The notes below the pieces were generated by a model that was not told where the DNA came from, searched no databases, and saw only the letters and a program-made list of their open reading frames with translations. A stretch of 64,000 nucleotides of DNA from Euglena gracilis. Taxonomy: Eukaryota > Euglenida > Euglenophyceae > Euglenales. Within the stretch, counting starts at the first letter, position 1; each line of letters opens with the position of its first letter. This document shows, one piece after another, positions 26,301 through 37,771 of the stretch. The stretch is from NCBI GenBank assembly GCA_039621445.1, contig CP154954.1:49145847-49209846 (forward strand), given 5' to 3'. The position numbers were made by a program, and so were the translations under genes.

Positions 26301-27181
26301 TTGGTGGCTAACCCGCCCCCCCCCCTGGTTGGACCTGAGCTGGGCTGGGCTGGGTCGGGCCGAAATCGGACAATTGCCTAAAAAATGACCTGCTAAACCA
26401 GATTTGAAAAAAATGAGCATCTGGCAAACCCCCAAAACACCCCAAAAACACCATTTTTAGGCCATTTTGAACACCTTTTTCAAAAAAATTTGGGCTGGAC
26501 CCTCCAAAAAGGGGCTGGATAGCAGGGCTAGCAGCACCCCAGGGGGGGGGGGGGGCTGGGCCAAAGTGGGGGCTGGCGGCAGCGGCCCCTGCCCGGGGGG
26601 GTTTGAAAATAAACCTGAAGGCATCTATGATGGCAACTCAAACTTGCGCAACCAGCAAGAGGCAGATTCCAACAGCCACTGCGCTGGGCAGCACAGGTTC
26701 TCGTCAAGAGATTTCAGGAGGGACAGTGCAAACTGCTGGAACTCTGCAAGGGGGTCTTCCCTCTCCCTGGCAGACTTCCCTTTGGCTCATTATGCGCACT
26801 CGCTGCATTGCATGTTGTTGCATGCAGGTTTGATATGCAATCCTGGAAGAGTCAGCATTACCAGACAAGGTTGTGTGCACCAGTGTGCATTGATATACCA
26901 CCTCATGTGATTTTTTCCCATCTTGCCAAGCAGTTCACATTGGGGAAAAAACTCTGCTCTCCCAGCCAGGCTTTTGCTTAGTCGGGTGCCCACCCCACGG
27001 GGGGGGGGGTGCTATGGGCAGGCAGACCCCCCTCCCACCCCGGCGCGAGGGGCCCGGAAAAGGCCATTTCCAATGAAAATTTTCTCGTCCCCCCCCCCGG
27101 ACCCCACCCCCCAGGGGGGTGCCTGCCAGGGGCAGGCACCCCATAGCACCCACCCATATATATATATATATATATATATAT

Positions 27182-27269
<88 letters not shown>

Positions 27270-30200
27270 ATATATACATATATATAGCACCCACCCACCC
27301 AACCCCCCCCCCCGATGGGCAAGTACAAGCCTGCTCCCAGCACACGTATGTCCACAGGAAAGGTGGGCAAAAAACTCGACCTTTACCGGCGGCAACAGGT
27401 CAACTTCGGGGATTTATGGTCCATTGTCATTCCACGGTCCATTGCCAAACCAACCAAAGACTTTTGAATTGTTGACAGGGCTCCAGCCCGGACCCTTGGC
27501 CTGCCCTTGGGCCCAAGGGCAGTCCGCAAGGAGTCAGTAAGGGGACGTAAGGGTGAGGGTCAGTAAAAAAAAAATCTTCCTATCCTTTAAGGACCTCCGT
27601 GTGTGCATCTCCCCGAGGGGCACCATCAGAAATGGAAGCCTTGTCCCCACAGTGGGCCTCTGCAGGGGGCGCTGTCGTAGTTGCGGTGGACAGCACGTTG
27701 GTCGGGGTGCATGGGCACGGGATGGACAAGCCGGTCAGGTCACATGCGGCAGCGAACTGGAGTGCAAATTGGGGCAGAATTGGTCAGGGTTTTCTTCAGA
27801 GAGGTTCCATCCGCATGTGGTGGGTGTATCTGTGCGTTGATGAGTGGGTGCGTGACTCTGTTCACTGTCTCTCAGTGACTGAGTGCATGTGCATGAATGT
27901 GTGTGCGCTCTGTGCATGTGTGTGCGCGCGCGTGTATCTGTGTGTGTGTGTGTGTGTCTGTGTCTGTGTGTGTGTGTGTGCATGAGTGCGTGTCTGTTTA
28001 TTGCGCACAAGCGCCTGTGTGTGTCGGTGTGTGTGTGTCTGTGTGTGTGTGTGTGTGCATGCGACAGCTTCTTTACACTGCAGGGGGAGGTGTCAACATA
28101 TAAAATTCCTCCTGGCAATAGGTTCCCTTGAAAACTCACCCTTACCCTTGAAAAAATTTTTCCAGCCCAGCCTTCGGCCAGGCTGGACTGACCGACCCCT
28201 CCCACCGAGGAGAGAGGGTCCAGCAGCCCCAATCCACCCACGGCACATGCCCTGGGGGGGGGGGGGTCACGCAGGTGTTAAGTGCTAATACTATGACTCC
28301 TGGAAATGAATGGTCGGACCCAGCAGGGATTGTTTTGGTTGTTTTTGACCTAAATTTGAGTTTGAAACAAAAACATCAGGTGACAAAACACGCTAAAATA
28401 TCATCCCCTCAGTGTGCCTCTCCTCCAGATGATATAAATTCCCTCAGTTGGGCACCTGAACCGCGCAGTTGTAGGCCTCTGAAATGTCACAAGTAGCACA
28501 CAAAGAAGGCTGCCGGCCAGGGTGGGACTTAGGGCACTCGAGCCCAAATGCCTCCAGCCGAGAGGTCAGACACCTGCCTTGACGACGGTTTGCCTGGGCC
28601 ACCCAGAAATGCAACAAGCTGTCACTAAAAACCCAGTCATCCACTTCTTCAGGAGTGTATGGGAAATCCTGGGGGGGGGGGGGCTCCCTCCCAACGCGAG
28701 GGGTGGGGGGGGTGACCCCCCTTCCTCAAAACTGACGGATACCAGGCCAACATTGTTGAAAATTGCCAGATTTTTTGAAAACAAATTCTCATTTTCTTGA
28801 AATTATTTAATTTGAAAAGCACTAAAAAAAATCCAAAAAATGTGCAATATGCTCAGTGAGGAAAAGCCACTGAGCATTGATTGTCATTTTCTGGCGCTTT
28901 TTGCGTCGGAAGCAAAAATATGCAATGCAAAATATTCAATGCAAAAAAATGCAAAAGAAACGCAAAAAAGTGCAAGAAAAAGCAAAAAAAATACAAGTTG
29001 CATGTAAACTCCTTTATGAGCTCCCCAGGGCTGTGCATTTTTCTTCTGGAGAGGACTTCGAAATTTTCAGCTGGCCAAAAATGCAACATCAAAGGAAAAT
29101 GTGGAGCAAACTTGCAAATAATGTGGGTTGGTTCACCGAGTTGCATCCACTTATATTTATACATACAAATACTGAAAATGTGAAAATGGTCCAAAAATGT
29201 GAGTTATTCAACTTACAGTTGTTGAAAATGGAGAAATTTGCCTGTATAAATGCCTGGAAAAAAGATCGGAAGACAAAATATGCAAAGAAAATGCAAAATT
29301 GCGACAAATTTTCATTGTGCAAATTATGCAACCTGCAGGGGTCGGACACACAAATGCACCTAGACACCGTGGGCAAACTTCATGGGAAATGGGCGTTTTG
29401 TGGGATTTCTATCATACATTCCTGAAGCGTCAAACTAGTTTTCAAAGCGTTTTCAATAGATCCTACGTAATTCACTCTGAAACTTGTTATTAAGTCCGGA
29501 TCTCAAATTCGAGTTGACAAACCGATTCACACCACAGCAGGCCTGGTGGAGTAGTCACCCACCGAGGCAGTTTGCAAGGAAAGACTCCTTTGGTGTCAAA
29601 GGCACCAACCGAAAATTTTGACCCAAAAAATCGGCGTCCTCGAAACATCGTAAGGGCCGGGGGTTGGACCTCCCCCACCGGCCACCCATAGGGTTTGCGC
29701 TGTTCCCAATCAGCCCGGCACGCAGGTTTCGTGTGGCGGCCCGCCAAATCCGCACACTCGCCTGTACTACACTGATCTTTCCAGCCAAAATCCGAACCGA
29801 TTCAGGCTTCTTGTGGAAAGAATAAGCCCTATCAACGTCGCGGGAAACAGCTGGACAGAAACAACCTGTGACTCCGGGTGTAGGCCACATCGCGGTGGCA
29901 TATGGGTTGCTTAGATTAGTTGGGGAGGAGGGGTATAAAACTGAGGACCCACTCACAGAATCAAAAACCACACAATAATGGAACGACAACATTTGACAAG
30001 AGTGCAAAGGGAAATGGAAAAGCTCCGTTGTCAAAGGATATGACACTTTTCAAACATTAGATGAGGGGGGGGGGCGACACCCACCTGAACAGTGGCACGG
30101 CCAAAATGGACCCTTTTCATCCCAACACAAGCACCGGTAAGAAAAAGTTGCCCCCCCCCAAATCGACCCAAAATGACGTTTTGGGAACTTTTGGGCTAAA

Positions 30201-33200
30201 ATTGTTACTCAAAATTTTCGGCACAAAGCGCTGGAAAAAAATTTTGGTCTTTGGGGTGGTGGGGTGGAAAGGTGGAGGCCTGCAGTCAAGGAGATCACCT
30301 TCCTCAAACTGGAAAACCTCCGATATTGAACCCAGAAAGCCCTCGTGATGGAGATGCCAACAAACGCCAAAAATTTTGGATACTTTCATTGTGTTGAGAT
30401 TGACATACAGCAAGGCTGTCGAACCCCACCCATAACGGCAAATAACAAAATATGCCTGCAACTAACATTCAGTTTTTTTTTCCTCTGCACATCCGATCAA
30501 CCGCAAACTAATGCGCCAAGTGAAACAAATTCAAAGCGAACGTGTTCAGAATTGCCCGTCCCACATCCTTTTCATTTCCAGGTCATCCCGAAACATCTGA
30601 AGCCCGGCAGCGCAAGAACACTTGCAACAGCCGAAGAAAAACGCGGTGACCGCCACAGGGGGGCCCAGCAACGCGGGAGGCGTGCGGGGCAGGCAGCAGC
30701 CAGGGGCCGGCCGGACATGCAGCGGCCCTGCTACAACGTAACGTGGGCGCTGGGGTGGTGGGATGGCGAGGGACTTGCCTGGGAAGGGGGGAGGGGGAGT
30801 ACACAGAGGGGGCCGGTGGCCGTCTCTCTCGCAGTGGGCCGCGGGCCATGCCCATACTTCGCCCATGCTTCCACAAACTGCACACAGCAGCTGAAGCCTC
30901 ATTTCTCAGTGGCATGTGAATCAGCAGGCAAAAACCCATTTGTTCATTGGCCGATGAAGCAGCAAATAACTAACTGAATGGTTCACAGGAGAGGTGATCA
31001 GACCCCCCAAGAAGAGCTGTGCTGGAGCCCTTTCGCTGTTGTGTTCAGTGCTCAGTCTAAAATGAATGGAGGCGAATAAGAAATGCAAATGGATACACTT
31101 GCGCCTTCTTGTGAGCCTTTCAAGCCCCCCCCCCACCGTCATTTCCAGGGACGTCCACAGCGGCGATGGCTGGTCCGAATCATTAAGGCCGACCTCCGGG
31201 TAGGTGCGCCGGCGCCAGACAGCCGGCAGCTTGGGAGGTGGGGGGAGGTGGGGTTCTGCAGGTCTTTCGGGGGAAAACCTTCAGGAAGACTCTTATGCTC
31301 CACATCAATGGTGGGTTCTCTGCCAACCCTCCTTGTCCAGCCCCGTCCAGGAGGTCACAAACCCGAGACCTGGACCTGCCAAACCCACTCCTTGGGGGAG
31401 AGGGGTGGAGGTCCTACTCCTGGTCCTGGTGGAGGACCTACATCTTGGTGGAGGTCACCGGACAAGACATATGGATGTGGGGGTTGTGCGTTGGGCGGTC
31501 TGGGGGCTCCGACGGGGGAACCGGCCCGTGCACGGGGCACAGGCGGAGGCGGCGGGCCAGGTCGGCGGGGACAGACGACGGTGGCACAAGGCGCCCGACC
31601 GATGCGGCATCGGCCGGGGCTGTTGCTCCCAACCGCGGCACCCCGTCGCCGGCGCTGTGGCCCACCCCCAAATACAACTCTGAGGGAACGAACACCCCCC
31701 AGGAGGCTTCAACGTCCCCGGGGGGGGGAGCTGTGTTGTGCTGTGGGGGTGCTGGGGCTTGCCCGGATAGGCCCCACAGAGACCTCTATTCTAAATCCTG
31801 GCTGGGCCAACCCAGGAAGGTTCCTTGAAAAGGTCCCAAAACTGTGTGGCATGGTGGGGGTGTGCACTGCTCACCCCAAAACGTGCATCCCCCCCCACTG
31901 GAAAGAAAACCCCCCGCCTGCCCCTTCCTTTGAAAAGAAGCCTGACATGTACGCACACGTGTTTACGCACATACATACACATGCGCACCCCGAGAGCATA
32001 TTGGCATCGCACAACAGGGTGCCACATATGAACGACCACCAGCCCGCCCACTGGTCCAAAACCATGACCGCTATATACGGTGTGGGAGTGGGGGGTAGCG
32101 AATACAACGCCAGGCCCGTCAACCGGATATCTGATATACTTTGTGTGCAGGCCTTTGCTTCAGGCATACGGCTGGCGTATGTGCTTCGCATTGGTGGACA
32201 TTCACAAGATGGTCGTCAAGCGATGCCCCGGATTTGTAAATTGGAACTTCCCGTCCATCATTTGGTGAAATTGAAAGTTCCGATGTGGAGATGAGATTTG
32301 TTTGTGGTTTACCCCCACCCACCACCACCGAACATTCCAACCCCTGGGGTTGCTCCATTCCCCCCGACCCACTCTGGGGGGGGTACATCCCTGGGCAGGT
32401 AGTCACACCCACGGATGTATGGGAAGCCTGGAGGGGGGGCGGGGTTCGGCCCCCCAACATGGAATGGGGGGGGGGTCGGACCCTCTTTCCTCGAAACTGA
32501 AGGGGGCCGGGGAAATCTTTGGTTTTGTTGGCAGGCAAAGGGCTGAACACCAACCCAAAACTGCGAAAAAAAATCCCCAATTTTCCTTTCAAAATAAATC
32601 CAAATACGCTCAATTTTGGAGCGTTTCTGAACATTTTTTTCATGTGGAAAATATGCAAACATCCAAAAAGTGTAATATGCTCAAAAGCGAGGGGAAAAAA
32701 GGCATCCTTTGCTCATTTTGCCACCACGGCACCAGAGGAAAAAAATTCGCTGCTTTTTTTCTATTGGGAGGGGGGTTGGGGTCCGGAACCCCCTCCCAAC
32801 ATCTGGGGGTGTTGGCCAGAACCCCCCCCACCCTGTCCACACTGAGGACTCAAGGAATAGAGACTGAGTCACAAATCCCAAGGGCTGGGGGGGGGGGGGT
32901 CCAGCCAATTTAAGTTGGTTGGAAAAAGGCTGCTGGCTGGATGAAACTTGGATCAGTGTGGGTGGGGTTCCCTTCAGCTTCAAATGCACAACTTTCACGT
33001 GTTTCAAAAGTCAATTAACGTCCGTATTAATGAACATGTGATCAAAAACTATCACTTTCACCCCGCCATGGAAGAATGCAGATGAAAAATCAGCCGCCAC
33101 GACGAATTAATTTTGGAGAAGGAGACGAATTACTGTAGCGAGCAGGGGAGCTTGTGCAATCAGAAAACCAAATGGAACATCCCCGAGGGATTGACAGGGA

Positions 33201-36200
33201 AAGGAACAACATTTCCAAACAGGAAAAATACTAAAATTTTGGGAGATGAATGCTCACCATTGCATCACAGCAAGCCAAGATTGAACCGGTTCAAGAAAGG
33301 TTGTAAATTGCTATATATATGTTTGATTGAGATTTTTACCTTTAAAGTTTCATCCATCTGCAAAAGGGAGAAAAGAAACCTGAAAAAATCTGCCTCGTAT
33401 GATCCCTGAAATTAGAGGGGACTGAAGCAAAGTCTGCCTGTGGTGCCGTGTATGTGAGCAAAAGGAAAAAAACAACGATGATTGGCCGCTGGCTTCGCCT
33501 GCACCGCACAGCCGAAATCTGACAAGATACCTCACCCCCTTCTTGTCCTTGGCACGGCAAAAAGCGTGGAACGTGCGGTTGACACGAAGGGTGTCATCGA
33601 CAAGCCAGACAGAAAAAGAAAACCGCCCCCCCCCCCCTGTCCTGGACCTGTCCTTGACAGGGCTTGTCTATATGACACACACCCCGTGTCATCCGCACTT
33701 TCCCTGCACCCAAAGTGCTGGCACTGTGCCCATGAACACCTCTCCGGAAGACACTACCACCACAATTTCCCCACCAAAACATTGTTCCTTTGCAGATTTC
33801 TGGGAGTCAGACTCCTTTGGCACTCTGGCTATGTTTTCTTCTAAGATTTCCGGCCTCTCATGACCCATCACCAAGGCCTTGGGGTTCCATCCTGGCGAAA
33901 ATCCGTCCAACCAAGAGAGGAGGGGTCATCCTAAGCATTTGTGTCCTTGTTTGTTTGGCCTTTGTGTCCATTTGTTTCCTACCTCCCCCCCTTGTCGTCA
34001 ACGACAGTTCCGAAGAGTGCGTTGACACGGGGGGTGTTGTTGTCAACGACACGCGTGTCAAAGACAAAGGGGGGGGGGGTTGTTATGGGTAGCTTTGGGG
34101 GGGTGGTAAGCGGGTAGCTAAGGGTTAGCAGCAGCTTTGGATCTATGCCGTGGTAGCATTAGGCAGGGGGGGGGTGTTTTTAGCATCATTGGTTTAGCAT
34201 CAGCTTCGGATCTAGGGGGAAAGCACAGCACCGGGGGGTATTTTTTTTAGGAAATGGTGGTTCCTAGCCTTGTCACGCCCGCCAGGTGTTCCGGGGAAAG
34301 ATTGCCGTTGACACGGGGGGGGTTGGTTTGTGTCAACGGGACAAGCGCCGTTGTTGTGTCAACGACAAAGGGGTGGGGTGGGGTTTTTAGTGGTTTGGTG
34401 TTGGTAGGGTGGTTTGGTTTTCGCATCAGCTTTCGGACATCCCTATGCCAATCTGAACCATCGTTGTTGGCAGTGGTGGTTTCAATTTTAATGCATAATT
34501 AATGATTTCAAGGACCCAGCTGTCTGCCACGACCCAAAGCGTGAGTGCCCTCGTGAGGCGCTGCGGTCCGGATCGACGGGCAGGCAGACAGGTGCCGCCG
34601 GGCCAAATGCTCCGGGGCCCTGCTGGGGGCAGGTGATGGGGGGAGGCAAAGCGAGTGGTGGGCGGCGGCTCAAGCGGTGTGCTCGGCCGCCCGCGAAAAA
34701 AGCCACGGGCGAACGCTTCTGGTCACGAGGGTGGGGGCTGGCGGCGGAGGGCACTGCGGTGGCACACCTTGACTGGCGGGGAGCCTGACTGGCCGACGTC
34801 GGCCGGTACCGCGCGGCGATTTCCCGTTAAAAAAAAAAAAGACGCACTTTGCCTGCCCAGCATTTGGCCGGGGCCAACGCCACTCCCACCACAATGTGGC
34901 CGCCGCCGCCAGGGCAGGGCCCGCGCCAAACCTCGGACCTGTCGCTGGCCGGCCTTTCCCTCCGCGCCCCAGAGGCAGACTCAAGCTTGGGGGTACTTGC
35001 CAGAAGGGGGCTGCCACCCCCCGCCCCAGGGAAGGGGTGCCAGCTCAGAGGCTGAAATTTTTGGGCAGGCTGGATAAAGGCTGCTGGCTGGCTGGAAACC
35101 CGGAGGGGGATGAGATCCCCTCGGCTTAAGCAGCGCCTTGTCCCCCCCCTCTGGTGGAGGAGGTGGGGGGGAAACCCCCCACTTGAAATCGTATCGGGGA
35201 AAAGGTCTGACCGTGAACAATTGCCGGCGGGAAAGATTCTGCCGGGAGAAATACGGGGAAAATCCTTGAAATGCCAGGAAAAGTTCTGGACGTGCACTTG
35301 AAACGGCCAGGAAAAATTCTGGACGAAAAAAATCTCCACTTTTTCAGGCAAATACATCACGTCGAAATCCCAAACTTCCCCAAATCCAAATTTCAAAAAC
35401 TGGTCGAATTTCTAACCCCCAAATAACAAAATCAAGCTAAAAAAAAAACGCATTCTTTCAGTTTGGAAAATCAATACACCTTCTGAACAGGCGATTTGGA
35501 ACAAAATACACTCCAAGATCTTCGGCGTGAAGCGCCAAAGAAAAATTTTGGACGTGTGCGACAGGAAATCAGATTCTTCATAAATTTACGTTGAAAACTC
35601 CTGCACCGATCCTCAAAATGGTGGGAAATCCTGGACGAAATTTTGTCCAGAATTTGTCCCACAGCAACTTTTCCCGTTCCAGTCCACCAGTCTGCCCCCC
35701 CCAACCCCGCCCCAGAGGACTAGAAGAGGGAAAGGCCGGCGGGGGGCTCCCCCCCCTCATTGGGCCCATCACGCTGACACGACGCGCAGGTCGCTCAGGA
35801 TGTCGTGCAGGATGCAGTCAAAGGCGGGGGACGAGTACAAACGTCGCCCCTCGCCCTTGAGCCGCGCAGGTTCCCGGCCCCAGAAGCCACCCTGGTGGGG
35901 CAGCGCTGCGGAGTGCCCTGCGGCGGACTGAGGTGACAAATCATTGGAGAAGCAGTCGTTGAGTGCCAGCACCCTCGTCGAAGCAAATGCGCCATGTGGC
36001 AACCCATCAGGCAACGTCACTGCTGAAATGACAATTCTGCATGAGGTGCAAATGAGAACACTCATGCAATTTAGGAGAACTGTACAAATGAAATTGAAAG
36101 CCCAATCTCTTCAAGGACCCAGGGGGGGTTCCTGGGCTAGGGCTGGAAATTTGGGCTGGCTAGAAATTTGGTGGCTAACCCGCCCCCCCCCCCTGGTTGG

Positions 36201-37077
36201 ACCTGAGCTGGGCTGGGCTGGGTCGGGCCGAAATCGGACAATTGCCTAAAAAATGACCTGCTAAACCAGATTTGAAAAAAATGAGCATCTGGCAAACCCC
36301 CAAAACACCCCAAAAACACCATTTTTAGGCCATTTTGAACACCTTTTTCAAAAAAATTTGGGCTGGACCCTCCAAAAAGGGGCTGGATAGCAGGGCTAGC
36401 AGCACCCCAGGGGGGGGGGGGGGCTGGGCTGGGCCAAAATCGGGGCTGGCTGCAGCAGCCCCTCCCCGGGGGGGTCTGCAAAAAAACCTGAAGGCATCTA
36501 TGATGGCAACTCAAACTTGCGCAACCAGCAAGAGGCAGATTCCAACAGCCACTGCGCTGGGCAGCACAGGTTCTCGTCAAGAGATTTCAGGAGGGACAGT
36601 GCAAACTGCTGGAACTCTGCAAGGGGGTCTTCCCTCTCCCTGGCAGACTTCCCTTTGGCTCATTATGCGCACTCGCTGCATTGCATGTTGTTGCATGCAG
36701 GTTTGATATGCAATCCTGGAAGAGTCAGCATTACCAGACAAGGTTGTGTGCACCAGTGTGCATTGATATACCACCTCATGTGATTTTTTCCCATCTTGCC
36801 AAGCAGTTCACATTGGGGAAAAAACTCTGCTCTCCCAGCCAGGCTTTTGTTTTGGCGGGGGCCCACCCCACGGGGGGGGGGGGGGGTGCTATGGGCAGGC
36901 AGACCCCCCTCCGACCCCGGCGCCAGGGGCCCGGAAAAGGCCATTTTCAATGAAAATTTTCTCGGTCCCCCCCCCGGACCCCACCCCCCAGGGGGGTGCC
37001 TGCCAGGGGCAGGCACCCCATAGCACCCACCCATATATATATATAAGATATATATATATATATATAGATATATATAT

Positions 37078-37141
<64 letters not shown>

Positions 37142-37722
37142 ATATATACATATATAGCAACCCACCCACCACCACCCCCCCCCCCCCCCGATGGGCAAGT
37201 ACAAGCCTGCTCCCAGCACACGTATGTCCACAGGAAAGGTGGGCAAAAAACTCGACCTTTACCGGCGGCAACAGGTCAACTTCGGGGATTTATGGTCCAT
37301 TGTCATTCCACGGTCCATTGCCAAACCAACCAAAGACTTTTGAATTGTTGACAGGGCTCCAGCCCGGACCCTTGGCCTGCCCTTGGGCCCAAGGGCAGTC
37401 CGCAAGGAGTCAGTAAGGGGACGTAAGGGTGAGGGTCAGTAAAAAAAAAAATCTTCCTATCCTTTAAGGACCTCCGTGTGTGCATCTCCCCGAGGGGCAC
37501 CATCAGAAATGGAAGCCTTGTCCCCACAGTGGGCCTCTGCAGGGGGCGCTGTCGTAGTTGCGGTGGACAGCACGTTGGTCGGGGTGCATGGGCACGGGAT
37601 GGACAAGCCGGTCAGGTCACATGCGGCAGCGAACTGGAGTGCAAATTGGGGCAGAATTGGTCTCAGTGACTGAGTGCATGATGTGTGTGTGTGTGTGTGC
37701 TCTGTGCATGCGTGTGTCGTGC

Positions 37723-37771
<49 letters not shown>

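Larger units (their letters stand above)
19067..28617. repeat. Tandem duplication, copy 1 (9551 bp)
   Basis: It is nearly base-identical to 28618-38405 in direct orientation. The shared sequence starts at GCTGTCACTAAAA (19067 and 28618) and ends at CCCAGAAATGCAACAA (28617 and 38405). The offset grows from 9551 to 9867, then settles at 9788, because of indels in homopolymers, microsatellites, a 26-bp exon microduplication and the 33.9-34.5 kb island. Confidence 0.97.
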
